Positions 1 to 12,485 of a stretch of DNA of 64,000 bases are shown here, in pieces. The position numbers and the translations under genes were made by a program. A model generated the notes under the pieces. The model had not been told where the DNA came from and ran no database searches. It saw only the letters and a program-made list of their open reading frames with translations. Within the stretch, counting starts at the first letter, position 1, and every line of letters starts with the position of its first letter. Source of the DNA: Luidia sarsii (Eukaryota; Echinodermata; Asteroidea; Paxillosida; Luidiidae); assembly GCA_949987565.1 (NCBI GenBank), contig OX465107.1, positions 14,896,696 through 14,960,695 on the forward strand, written 5' to 3'.

Positions 1-114
1 CACAGACTCTACCCAAACATCAACCCTACAGAAATGTTCAGCCTTTTCCTCGTCAAATTGCTGAGATTCTTCACATCAGGGAAGATCCTAGTTGGCAATG
101 ACCAAGATATTTGA
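1..114 (+). CDS. Possible 3' coding end of an unidentified gene cut by the window edge
   Basis: Frame 1 is open from the window edge for 37 codons and ends in TGA at 112-114. The peptide alternates charged and hydrophobic residues (LYPNINPTEMFSLFLVKLL, then a tail ending in VGNDQDI) and looks more protein-like than its surroundings. I do not recognise the family. An open stretch of this length from an arbitrary edge arises by chance roughly one time in six, so support is weak. No splice acceptor can be examined because the upstream sequence is missing. Confidence 0.22.
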   Translation, partial: HRLYPNINPTEMFSLFLVKLLRFFTSGKILVGNDQDI

Positions 115-754
115 GCAAATGGCAATTTGTATGGCTGAAATTCTAAAGTCGGTAGCCTTTAAAATGTGACAGTAAGTCGAACTAGAAATGTGTATTCTAT
201 TGTGTGACTAGTTGAACACATGTTCACAAGAAAACATGTACCCATACATTACAGCAGCCTGCAGAATCCAATGTGCAGCTGAATATTTGATGAATTTTTA
301 AGTTTGTTGACAAAGAAAACATGCATGTACTATTGTACTGTAAATGTTACCACACATGAAATGGGCTACATGCTCTCGTTTCATTTAGGGATGTCACTGG
401 TAGTATTGCTATAGCAACGTTATACAAACAATATCCAATCAGAGGTTTTTGTTTGATTTTTCTCACAAGTTTTCCTGGCTGTATGCCAAAGAAACAAATA
501 CTACATGTGGGTTACCCACACACGCACAGCAGTGTACACATTTGACCTATAAATTTAGGCGTAAAGGGGGAAAAAGGAAATAACAAAAGATGTCACCTAC
601 ATAATAAATTGATTATAGGTACCTTGTGCTAGTCCACTAAACAAGTTCAAAGCTTTGCCAATGTTCTATGATTGTATCAGTTCTGGCAGCAGGACTGTTT
701 CCTAGGTTCCTTCCCACCATAGATCCATGCAAACATTTGTACGGTATGTAGTTC

Positions 755-797
755 ATGTATGTACATGTACATGTACATGTACATGTACATGTACATG
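755..797. repeat. (CATGTA)n microsatellite
   Basis: About seven tandem copies of the hexamer CATGTA. Each unit overlaps the self-complementary word TACATGTA, so the tract can fold on itself. Confidence 0.9.
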
Positions 798-1595
798 CTG
801 ACTACTGATCGGACAACCAGCCAGAAAGACGGAACGCAAAATTAATTAGTCTTGTGCACAACCATCGATATTTCCGTTTCTCTGTGCCTGGCCATTCAAA
901 GGCCCTTGGCGTGCACAAGCCGTTCAAGTGAAAAGTACGATCCTTGTACATTACGGCAGGTAATTGAAATGTGCGGACCAGTGCTAGTACCTGTACTCCA
1001 CCTGTGCAGGGCTGTTCAGCAGCAGGGCAAGACCAAATTCCCTGAACACTTGGTTAAAAAAAATACCTGACACTTGAAGGTGTTATTGTACTTGAGAGGT
1101 ATCATTGCATGTCTGAATAAAGTACGGTAAGTGGAGACACGGTTATTAGGATGATACATGTACAGTATGGATGCAGTGCATTATGGCATAGGCATGTTAT
1201 TGTCCACTATAAGAGGAGGGTCAAGGATTTGACCAGGGAATATGCACTTACATGTAAGAGAAAAAAACATTCCTCTTTAGACAATCCCAAGTGAAAGGTA
1301 CATGTACAATTTGCGGATTTATCTAATTCTTTTGTCAAATCTTAATGCAAAATAGAATAGAAGTCCACTACCCCACAATTCTGCAATTGATCACTGTTTA
1401 TAATTGGTTTGTTTATTTTGCCAGGTATAAGTTGCCCTTGGAATTTGCAGATCAAAGGAGCAGTATACATGTGTACATGTAGCTCATGGGAACAAAATCT
1501 TAGAAAAAAGAAGAAAAAGTAATGGAATACACTGATACAGTAAAATGAATAAAAAGGCACTATGTACATGTGTACATGTCAATTTTTTTGCTTTT

Positions 1596-1660
1596 GAGAA
1601 AGGTCCTGCTAGGATCGAAACATCAGGCCCACTAAATTATGAGACATGTGGGGTTTTTTT
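1596..1660 (+). repeat. Dispersed 'CCTGCTAGGATCG' repeat, copy
   Basis: Contains the words GAGAAAGGTCCTGCTAGG, ATCGAAACATCAGG and CCCACTAAATT in the same order as in many other places in the window (6953, 13400, 50385 and 57000, among others). The flanks do not show obvious terminal repeats or a target duplication. A diverged second piece follows near 1834-1915, with 'gagatttacattttggtc' and 'gcaacattt'. Confidence 0.8.
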
Positions 1661-4600
1661 TTCCAGTTGAACTAAATGTCCATTATAAAAATATGTTGCT
1701 TTATTGTAAAAGAGCAAGGCAGTACGTTGAACAAATCCCAGAAAATCAAGAGGGCCTGATGTTTGATCGTAGTGGACCATATCTCCAAGGCAAAGAGCAA
1801 GGCACTGAAAGCATCAAATCTTAGCAAGGATTGAAATGTCAGGTCGTCTACTGTCTGAGATTTACATTTTGGTCATCAAGTCAGAGAGCTGTTTGCAAGT
1901 TGCAACATTTATGTATTGATCAATCCAAGCTACAAAACTCATTTACTTGACATGTACACAGGACTGAAACATGAATACTGTAGATTAGACTGAGATTCAG
2001 ATTGATCATTTGAATAAACAAATCCATTAAAAACAATTGTGTGTCTAATATGTCAGTGAAATGTTGACATGTTGTTCTGGATGAAAGGTACTTGCTCTGA
2101 GGTCATACATCAAGTACACCCAAGCAAATGAATTAATATAAATTCCATTGCAGTAACTGTAGAGTTACAATGTGGTTTGAGTAATACATCTAGAGCCCAT
2201 GCTCCCTTGCATTACAATTTACAGCAAATGCCACGGTACATGTACATAAGGTACATCCATTTGTACACATGACCATGCAATGGTTTACAGCCATCATTCA
2301 TTGGAGGCACTAACCGCCAAAGGACAATCTTTTATTTGATTACAGAGAAAATGTAGGTGAGAAGGCTTGGAATTAACCTATGTCCCCCACAGCAACTACC
2401 ACTGGTTCCCTGCGCTGTCCGTACACTGCCCTTGGTAAATTTGTAAATAAAAATGTCAAAATTGGTGTGAAATGTAAGGCCTGGGTATTACAGTTTTGCA
2501 AAGGTAAAACCTAAAAAGGTATACAGTACTATTGGGATTTTTTTTTTTAAAGAAATGTTAGGTTGCAAAAAGCAAGAACATTTACATGCAGGTACGAAAT
2601 TACATGTAGTCAACTAAATAATCCCCAAAGCATAGACATTATTTATTCTAAATATTGCCCAGAACGAGCTGAAAAAAATCAGAGTCTGCTTTTAAATACG
2701 CTACAATTTCCTTGGCATTTTTCTACAACCAACCAAAACAATGTTATCTCATTCTGAATAAACATAGTAGAGTTACGGTAATAGGTTTCATTTGAGCTGT
2801 GTGCCTCTATCAGTTGCAGATAAGTGTCATCCTATCCAATGTACCAGTACTTGTAACAGATTCCTTACTAGCTGCTGAAACCTGGCCAGATCACTGGCTG
2901 CTAAACTGACCATTAACCATGACCCCTTCCAACATGTAACCATGTAAGCTCTTGGATTGCTTTGAATATGGATATTTCATAAATTATCTTTATGACCAAA
3001 ATGCCCTGAATACAACCATACAATTTAGTTTTTACTATTATTGACTATCACAAACAACTATGTACAAACATGAAAGCATCAAGAATTCTTATCAATTATA
3101 GCATGCACATCTTTATTAATATTCTAAAATACAGACAATTTTTCACATTCATGCATAATCACAGATCTGTTTCTCCATAAAAAAAGACTGAACATTGTGT
3201 CTAGCCAGTAACTATAACATGCATATTAGACATGAATTTACATGCATTGCTTCTGAACAGGATTTCTAAAAGTAGAACAAAAACTGAATCATTGAGAGTT
3301 CTATAAATTTACATTAAATCATTTGAAAATATTTTGAATGGTTATGAATCTAATCTAATACAATAACATCTATAATGCACAGCAAAAACAAAAAGAATAT
3401 TCAAAGCTGTTACATGTATTTGCATAGGCATCAGGGTACCATCACTTAAATAAACCTGAAATTTGAGATATAGGTGAAAGCAATAAAAATACATGTATCT
3501 ACTTTTATGGCAGTTCATATCTGTGATTCAGGAGTAATAAAACTACATTTAAATAGTTTTTCTCCAGCCAAAGATTATAGGAAAGCGTATACTTCCAGAA
3601 GTGTCTACCTGGTGCAATAACCTGCCAACCTTGGCAAGAATTTGCTCTGATTTTCAACAATTTCATTGAAACCAAAACCATTGCCAAATTCCTGTGTGCT
3701 GAGCAGTCATGAATAAAACAACACAATTGTCAGTTTTGAGAATTTTTCAATCTTTAATAAAAGCATTTTTTTTTTATAGGTTTACCATTTCAATGAATAC
3801 AACAAAAATGTTTTTCTCGTAGTCTCACTCCAAACACAAACTTCATCAAAAAATAAACAAAAAGTGTCAGTGATTTCCAGAATTTTGGGGAATCTTTTTT
3901 TGAGGTAGAATTTACAGCAATTGTCACAATTCTTCAAGACAATGTTACATGTATCTTACAAATTCACAAAAATGAGAGCTCAGGACTAAGATAAATACTC
4001 AACAGCCGGTATATATGCACTTTCATTTGAATTCACAATGACGAACTGTGCCAAGTTCTTTATTTTTTTGCAGCATGATGAATACATTTTCTGTCCAAGT
4101 GAAACAGATAATAATGCAATATCGTGCAAGTATTTGGCAAAGGACAGAGTTTTCCCCTAGATGGATGTCATGTCACTTATGAGCTAAAATGATGAATCAA
4201 GATAGTCCAGTGGGGAACGGTTTTTAATACCTGATTGTATGGAATCATTCCCCGTGAAGTGTAAATTGATAGGCAATGTGGGACCGCACTTCTCAGTGGG
4301 AAGATCAAGTAAAATGGGAAAGTGATAGAGCCAGCAGTCTCCTCTCATGCAAAGCCAACCGGCTATTCCCTTATTGTTTGTGCGAGTCTTCTCACAGAAG
4401 CAATCTATAATCCATGCACCCTTGATACCCAAAAAATGGCCTGAATTTAGAAATATCCTTCATGTATGACGACCCATGGCAATTTCTGAAAGCATCGTGC
4501 GACTGTACATGCAAACAAAACTCTTATTATGCTGTCTTTTCACCATGGGTTAGAAACCTTTTTAGCTCCTGAATGCTTTTTCAGTGATGCACACAGCTGT

Positions 4601-5551
4601 TTTCAAATGTGAGCTACTGTTGCAGCATCTGAGGCCTGGGGCAATTTGTGCAATTATTGCTGCAATTTCTCTATTTCAATTCTGTCTGGTGTCTGCACCT
4701 TTCCACTCAATATATGCACATGCACCCACCAATTAGTATGTTACTTGTACATCCCCATTCAAGCATAATTATGCAAATCCAAGGCAACAGTTTCACAAAG
4801 AGCCAACCTGTGCAACAAAATACTTCAAACAATTCACAAGAGTTCATATAAGAAGACAAATGACTTCCAATTATTGCAAAATAATGAAATATTATATTAA
4901 TTATAATTATATATTAAGTTTCTTCCTTTTATTATTGAACAAAGCTTAAGGCCGTCAAACTTTATAAAACCAAACAAAAGGTAGCTCCAAATATTCACTG
5001 TGACTGCATTTTGTACGCACATCCGGCAGTATTTACCGCCCAAATGGCAATGCAAAATTCTACGTAGGCCTCCTATGTTCCCTATTACTAGTCCTAGTAG
5101 TAGTATTAGACTTGGCGACAGTCCGTAATATGCCGACATTAGCCTTTGGCTACGCCCAAATAGAAATCTGTGCTTTCCTGAAAAACACGTAGGCTCGTCC
5201 ACTGTTAACAAATTGCCATTCAACTTCAATGTAGTTTGCAAAATAACACACGATTATCAACTTTAAATGCAAAAATGAGACTTTTCAATTCATTTCAGAA
5301 ACCTTTTCAGTTGTAATTATGGTTTCGGTCCACACCAAATTAAACTTAGCAAGCCTGGCAGATTTCGACTATCAACAGACATTTTGCAAATCTAACTGTA
5401 CAACCCAACCGCAACTACACTGGTATCCAATTACTGCAGTTCTTTAGCGAGGAACCATTGACCTTGTTATTGTGACCCAAGATCATTGCCGTTTGCCAAA
5501 ATATAAACCTGAGTAAAAGTCAAACTACACAGCTGCACTGGCTGGACTTAC

Positions 5552-5810
5552 CTTTGAATCGCTGTTTTGTGGGCTTTCCACTGGCGTGCCCTGTCGCCTG
5601 CATACTCGTGGAGGGTTTAGGATCGCTGGGTCCTCGAGTTGTACTGTTTACCCCACTCAATGACTGGGTATGTTGCACACAGGGTGGCTGGCTGACCGGT
5701 CTAGCAGGTGTAGAGGCAACCGTCGCAGGCGGCGGCCCTACGCTAGCAGTGGGCCCACAAGTCGTGGCTACAGCTTGGCGTACATCACTCGACGAAGCAC
5801 TGGCAGCCAT
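5552..5810 (-). CDS. Putative first coding exon of an unidentified minus-strand gene
   Basis: On the minus strand an ATG at 5810 opens a frame that runs to a good donor (AAAG|GTAAGT, last exon base 5552, phase 1). The 86-residue peptide is rich in Ala, Ser, Thr and Pro and begins MAASASSSDVRQAV; its C-terminal end is basic (KPTKQRFK). An in-frame ATG also exists 13 codons upstream at 5849. The DNA here is more GC- and CpG-rich than its flanks, as expected of a first exon near a promoter. I could not find a convincing following exon between 1 and 5545, so the rest would lie beyond the left edge, and the gene family is unknown. The opposite strand is also open across this segment, which lowers confidence. 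The low-complexity composition allows no functional assignment. Confidence 0.33.
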
Positions 5811-6952
5811 CTTCTCTAGAGTCACAACACCACCCCAGCCTGTTTCCAAAACACGATGCCAATTCTTCCACTTCGCTTTTCCAAGTTCAAAGCGGTGATA
5901 TCGGATGATGACGTGTGCTCCGGTGTCTTGGGAAATTCCCCGTGGATGTATGGCTGAATTTTAGGCGAAGTCCTCTCTCGTGGGGCCCCCAAAAAGAGCA
6001 AAGGAAGAGTTAAGTACCGTACCTTTACCCGGTACGATACGTTCGTAGATTCCACGCTCCGCTTGTCAAACCGTACAAATGCCTTAACTATGTGTGTCTA
6101 TGAGACTGTACCATTCTGCTCGACGGGTTGGAAACGGGTCAGAGGGGTTACTGGAAAACGTAAACGCAACATTTCAACTGCAAAAACATCCAGTTCATTC
6201 CACGTTTCTTCAATAAATTCACGGGAAAAAAACACATGAAATGTTTTACTACGTTAAAAGAATGTTTATACCACGTTAAGGTTCAGAAACATTTGTATCA
6301 CGAACCAGACGGCGTCCCCTTGTGACCTTGACCTTACCTGCTACTCCCAATCATAATAAATTGATGACGTCATGGCGGTGCGCTGTCCTAATAGTTCATT
6401 TAAGGACAATGAACTTTTTGTAAATACCTCGTAAATTTTGGCTCGTTTGTCTTTATAAAAAACACCGGTCCCCCATTTATCTCAATCAGATGGGGCCTCG
6501 TGCTGCATGCAGTCTCTAACTGGGTACGGTATACCATCCTTCATTCCCGTCTAATGTGTGTGTTAATTATTCATGTGGACAGTAGAAATTCCGTGTGGGT
6601 TGCGTGTCGAGTTTTAATTACATAAAATCACGGTCATTTTGGTCAATGGCAATTTCACCTTCAACACCCCGTGAAGCTTATTTTAACAGCTCAATCAAGA
6701 TTCCACGGGCACAAGTCCATTAAGACACCACAATTTCAATAAGTCAATATCGTGTTATTGATGACAACATTAAAAAAAAATACCCTGTCTGTTTCTTCTC
6801 CTTGACTGAAGATATTTATTTATTCATTTGTCAAAATAAAAATCAATAGTTTTCCCAGAATTAATTATCAGTCTGAAACCTACCATTTGCAAGTCTGAAA
6901 CCAACGAAAATTAAACTCTAAAAAATACCTTTGAAAATGCATCCTGCCTTAG

Positions 6953-7075
6953 GGAAAGGTCCTGCTAGGATCGAAACATCAGTCACCCTAATTTTGGATA
7001 TCTGCATTTTGGTCATTGTAGTCACTAAGTATTTTTGCATATCACTCAAAAAGGGGTTTTGAAAATAAAAGTATT
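6953..7075 (+). repeat. Dispersed 'CCTGCTAGGATCG' repeat, longer copy
   Basis: Shows GAAAGGTCCTGCTAGGATCG, then AAACATCAG, and the downstream part seen in other copies: TCTGCATTTTGGTCATTG, then GTCACTAAGT and TTTTTGCATATCA. The same order occurs at 57000-57105, which suggests a unit of at least 130 bp. Confidence 0.8.
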
Positions 7076-7989
7076 TGATCTTCCAAAGATCTTATCTACA
7101 TGTAAGTGAGTCTCCCTTGTTCTGTTTTAATGCGAGTTTCTTTGTGTAAGGGCACAAAATTCTTGAACAAAATCAAATTAATTGGAGAATACTGTATAGG
7201 CCTTATGCAAAAATGTGGCAAATTATTTTTAGCATTTTTCTCCCAGTTCAACATTTTTTAAATCCATGGATTAAAAATCGGATTAAAATTCATTCTCGAA
7301 CCTGACTATCTTCAACTACCTACGTCAGGCTTACAATTATGTTTCAAATGATTTCAAAAAAATGTGAGATAAAACACGTGCGTCTCTGATATTATGGTTG
7401 TGGGTGAAAGAAAATGCTAGGCTGAATAATGCAGACGAAGCCACGGCCTCGACGATGAGAGTGAAATTATAATGGTTCGAATGACCATGACATAGGCCTA
7501 TACAAAGCATATTGGTACTCTTTGGTAGCGTGTATTGTACACTCAGCCATTAATTGTTGGCAGTAATTGTACGGCGAGCATAGCTGCTTTCTTGTCAGCA
7601 TCAATTGCCGCTGCTTAATTATAATGGCCTTCAAAAGGGAACTTTTTTTCCTTTTCATTTCGAGATTGGGAACTCGCCATGGTTTGTTTTGATGGCGCGG
7701 CCGAGCACAGGCTGGCCTTTGCCTGAGAAAGGTGTGGAGTAGACGTTGGCTGGTTGGACTTCTTGACCACCCGTGAGAAAGCTGGTTGACTCGACACCCA
7801 AACGGCCTTGGGCATGGCAGGGCGTGACACTTAAAAGGGTTTTACTGTAATGGCAGCACTGCGCATTAAAAAACACCCACCCAGTTTCGCCGTGCTTAGG
7901 ATGTGCACATTACCTCCACCATGTTTTTGTTTACATCTGGTCATGTACAGCCAATAGAGGGCGTTTTTCAAATGACAAGTATAGTGTGT

Positions 7990-8172
7990 AGAAGGGTATT
8001 TTTTCGCAACATTTTTTTTAGAGTAATATAAAAAAAATGCTGCTTACTGACTAAATTCACCAAAATGCAAAGCTCAAAATTTAGTGGGGCGCAAGACGTT
8101 TCCATCCTAGCAGGACCTTTCTCAAAGGCGATTGACATTGAAAAAGGCCCTGCTAGGATGAAAACATCATGG
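7990..8172 (-). repeat. Dispersed 'CCTGCTAGGATCG' repeat, inverted pair
   Basis: The minus-strand version reads from 'tactgactaaattcaccaaa' through 'catcctagcaggaccttt' near 8103, and is followed by a short plus-strand copy (GGCCCTGCTAGGATG near 8145). Head-to-head placement of two copies recurs at 13352-13462 and 56870-57050. Confidence 0.75.
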
Positions 8173-9780
8173 CCCAACATTATTTTTGTTGTACATGAGA
8201 GAACGATTTATTTTCCAGACGATAATTACAACTGATGCGCTGGTTGTTTACAGGTTTTCATTTCGAGATATCGGGTGCATTTTTTCATAGCAATCAAACA
8301 ACGAAGATTGTGGCCTTCAAAGATAATTTTCCTCACAGGCTGCATCCATCAAAATGTCCGTGTTTCGATTGCACTGTGTTTGGCGTGGTTTACACTGGTA
8401 ATCACGTTAATAGATACACGATAAGAACACTCAATGGAATTAAATCTAGACACTAACCCACGGCAATGTTTTATATTTGAGCTGATTACAGAGGCGCCCA
8501 TTACAAGGCATATTTTATATCTTTCGGGGGGTTTTCCCAATAAGAGATATGAAATACAACGTAGGCTGAAACTGTACAAGACCTGACGTGTGGATCCCGT
8601 AGCAGAGCCTTTCTCAAAGGGAACATTCGGCCTCGATTTTTATTTTTCGTTTGCCTCAGATTCTGTCTTTTAGAAAGGTCAAGCCTGGTCCTTGTCCTTG
8701 TCCCTGCTCTTTGCCCTCTATATACTCATGTTTACCTTTAAGTAACTATGGTTTTATTTACATGTTCTATACATTTGTGGCCAGGCTTTCAAGGGCCTTT
8801 TTCATGCAAATTTCAGCCGCGAGGCAGGACTATTTTAATGGAAACTCCTATGGTAATTATGCACACCGATGACCAATACAATTTATGGCGTTCTGAACTC
8901 GTTAATTCTGATTCCCCTAAGCCGTTTCTACTTTTTTTTCTCTTTATTTCAATTCTGAATGCAGGTTTTTGTGTTATCTACAGGATCTACATGAATGGTT
9001 TCCCAGCCTACAGATGTCGACTAATAATTGGACGGTTCTGTCTTACAGCACAGGGATCCAAAGGCTTCATTTGTTTTGCATGGGTCTATTACTCAGTCTA
9101 ATACACCAAATATTTACCGTACGTGCTACTTATTCAAACTTACTATAATCATTAGACCTATAAACAAAATGTATATAGGGGCCTACAGGCACTGAAACCA
9201 ATACATTTGATGAGCTGAAACTAGTAAATTGTGTTTTTTTCTTCACATTTTTGTTTTGATTCTGATGACGTTGATCGGTGCAGTGATGCTATTGGTAAGT
9301 ATAATTTTATGTGGGAGTAAAATACCATATAGCATGGTTTTTATATTTCTCGACATGTGGTATGTATATCATGAATTAAACGGCATGGATCCTCTGCCAC
9401 TCCGTGAATGGACATAAACGGGTAATTGTTATTTAATTAGGATAAGAAAAAAACATCAAGACACCGGCTAGCCTGAAGCCGGCCACATACTAGGTAACAA
9501 GGGATACGGTCGAGTTGGGGCGTGTCATGGCGCCAATGTGATTCTATGTCACGCTGTGTAGCACGTGCCTCTGGCGTCGCTGGGTCGTAAACTTGTGTCC
9601 TTAAGCCGGCATTGAAACGGTGCCCTTCAAAACGGCGGTATGGCAACAGATGCCCAAAACAGCCACAAATTAATGCGCAAAGACAAGCCTCAGTGAACGA
9701 ACTTTTTTTTTTAGTAAACAAAATGTTTTGCAATTCTTGACAGCCCCTAGTAAATATTTATAACAGGAAACAGCGTCTGT

Positions 9781-9926
9781 CCAATGGAAATGCGTCCGTT
9801 TGTAATTCGTATGGTTTCACGATGTAGCATGCAAATTGAGCGATTTGCATATCTCATTTACATCATTAGTCCTGCCCTTCACCGCCGTCCAATCAATGAG
9901 GTTGAAGCGCGTTTGCGACAACCAAT
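9781..9926. promoter_or_regulatory. Cluster of CCAAT boxes and two inverted POU octamers
   Basis: CCAAT occurs at 9781-9785, 9889-9893 and 9922-9926. Two perfect octamer motifs, ATGCAAAT at 9829-9836 and its reverse complement ATTTGCAT at 9843-9850, face each other six bases apart. Octamers are the classical binding site of POU-domain factors, and CCAAT is that of NF-Y. There is no transcript evidence in the sequence. The gene served, if any, is unknown; Wnt10 lies 9 kb downstream and the putative minus-strand exon 4 kb upstream. Confidence 0.3.
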
Positions 9927-12417
9927 CAGCAACAAAAGATGCCCGTGATTGCACGCGTTGAGAACGCCCATTTGGCATGGTAAGTTCGAAGGCTTGACAA
10001 GTGCGACCTCTTGCGGTAAAACCTGCCCAATCAAATTTTCAGAATGGACAGATTTTTGGTCATTCATTGATTCAACGTTTTTAGAAACATAAACATAGCT
10101 TGTTTTACTTCCATTTCATCGCGACCCATCGCCGCCTCTAATTAGGAAGATGTGTATTTTTTTTTTAGTCTGTAGGTTTTTTTTTCTAAAATAACAGACA
10201 AATTCAGAAGGCGATCCCCTTGCGTGTAAGGATTCGTCTGGGATCCACCCCTGGGATTTCAATTATAGAGTGCCTCAAAACGAAACATTTATATTCTTGT
10301 TACCCTGCCGGGTAGGAGTTTGAGGAGGGCCATCGTTTGGGCCGAGATGTCCCCCTTCGGGACATTACTGAAGCTCATTATGGAAACGCATTGTTTCTCT
10401 TCACTTATTAATCACCGCCCGCTATCCCTTCCTTTTTTAATATTCATCCACGACTTTAGCGGGGTTTGAATCCAGGTTCATTACACTCGCAAAACCTGGA
10501 TTCAAGAGCATCCAGTCGGATCAGAAGAGGGCCGAAAATGCAAAGGACATCTCGAATTACAGCCCACACAGACGGGGCGTTCTCCCCTAAAACGCAGCAG
10601 CGCACCGCCGGTAGATATGACCGTAGGCTCGCTGATGATTCCTCAGCGAACACACCCCGTAATTACTTCTGTGCTCGTGAACGACAAAAGAGGCAATCGC
10701 TATCCTTAAAGCTCAGAGATAAGATGGCCGATGGGTGGCCAGACAGAAATAACATCGGCGCTGGGGGAAAAGTACAGGGCCTGCCCCTCGTGTCATTGAA
10801 CTGGGTCCGGTGAAGTCGGGCCAGGGACAGTGCGCTTCCAAGTTCTCTCCGCAGATATAGGCACACAGCATCTTAGCGTGTACGCAGCTAAGCATGATTA
10901 ACTGGTTTCCAGCAGGCAAATGCATGCATAATGTAAATTAAAGAACGGGGTGTATGGGCTACGTGCTGTGCGTTTGTGCTTAGCAAAGCAAACATGGTTT
11001 TCCCAACAACCGCCTGCTCATTATATTGTAAAGCAAACAAGGTATTCTAGGATTATTACGGACATTTTTAGGGGTTTATGTTTTGGCAGTGCATCGAACG
11101 TCAATAATGGCAGCACGGAGGAATCCATAATGGCTAGTTTTAGTTTGTCTCAGCCTCACGCAATCCGGCGTGCGCCTGCCTCATCGTAAAAGACTGTCTA
11201 TAGAGTCAAGACCGCCTGTACAGCGGTAATTACAAGAAGGTTAGCCGAAACAAATCGAACATTCGGTGGGAAGATATTGATTTGCTATGGGGACACATCT
11301 TGGGTTCATTAACCGGGCAGCGGGGAAGACGACATGCTAGCTGCTTGGCGGCCATAGACACGGGATAGCAGTGGTACATTCTTACTTCGCTTATTAATGC
11401 TAATGAGTTACTTCAACTGCTGCATGTATTGGCATATACATCACTGGAAACAACATAAATTGTGGACCTTCTAAGGCCAATATGTGCATTATCCAAGGTC
11501 AATATCCCGAACATCTGTATTAAATTTTAATTTCAGCACTACAGACTAACATTTTTAGCTCTTTTATTTTGTACGTTCATATTGAAATGTTGCTCATGAA
11601 AGAAGCAACAAGATAATGAGTGTAATTACTAATACACGCCGACAACGAATTGTGCGTGTGAATTCTTCTGCAGAGTCCACCGGTCCGGGAAACGACCTTC
11701 TCTTTTCTTCCCCGTTTTTTTATGCTTCCTTCACACTTGACTTCAGTCCCTGCAAACCCACGAAGCACGCTGGCGTGTAACAGGCTTACTTCGAGCCGAC
11801 AAACACCCACATATCCGCTATTTATCTTTTATATTCCGTCCGCTTATGTTCATTGCAAATGGCCCTGACCTTGCTAAATGATATATCGTGTGTAGCAGGT
11901 GCGCTAGGCCCATTAACAGGGTTGTACTTGAACGTCGAAAAACGCAGCCTTGAATTCTTTCAACGAAAACGAAGGCTGTATTATTTTCGATACGATTTTA
12001 ATAAATCGCTTGGTTTATAAAAATGTATTCAATAACAGTCATCGATTTGTGTGAAATTGCTCATGAAAAAAAAAAACCCAGCTTAACAAAATTTAATAAT
12101 TATTATTGTCCGAGTGATCAGAATTCGTCTGAATAGTATCATCGGTAATGAGTAAGGGCGCCCTCTATGATTTAAAGCCCATGCCACAAGGCCGTTTTCA
12201 AACCTGTTTGTTTACGTAAAAACAAACCTTCAATATTACTTTAGGGCTTATAAGCAAACGATCCATTCTGCTATGAGCATTAGAAAAAGATTCTGCCACA
12301 TTAAGGTTATTTTGAAAATGGCAAAAAAAGAAGAAGAAAAAAGGCTGGACTGGGACTTCTGATCGACTGGCGCCCGCCGCAAGCTGTCAATATTATTTTG
12401 TACAGGCCACCATCTAA

Positions 12418-12485
12418 GGGCTGGATAGGTCAGAGCACTGGTACACAAAAACAGAGGTCTTAGGTTGAAATCGCTGTCCAGTAAA
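12418..12485 (+). repeat. tRNA-like SINE remnant
   Basis: The run GGGCTGGATAGGTCAGAGC, then CTGGTACACAAAA, AGAGGTCTTAGG and TTGAAATC matches the better copy at 37745-37826. The A box is shortened by a small deletion and the B box is mutated. Both copies end in the CCAGTAAAAG/CCAGTCAAGG tail and are followed by a T-rich 'GCCATTTTTGAAA'-like stretch. Confidence 0.7.

Larger units (their letters stand above)
115..5551. other. Non-coding stretch, AT-rich, with short repeats
   Basis: No reading frame here has the look of a conserved exon. The stretch is AT-rich and holds the CATGTA microsatellite near 755-797, many copies of the palindromic word TACATGTA or GTACATGTAC (for example near 1158, 1299, 1467, 1564 and 2236), and a copy of the dispersed 'CCTGCTAGGATCG' repeat near 1600. 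It could be the first intron of the putative minus-strand gene whose exon is at 5552-5810, or 3' flank of the gene ending at 114. Confidence 0.5.

Noticed and set aside
5554..5898. 114-codon plus-strand frame
   Set aside because: It is the antisense of the putative minus-strand exon; that strand has a better start and donor, so the plus frame is treated as its shadow.
10466..10813. 115-codon plus-strand frame
   Set aside because: Overlapping minus-strand frames of similar length and no recognisable features; a GC-rich local patch explains the lack of stops.
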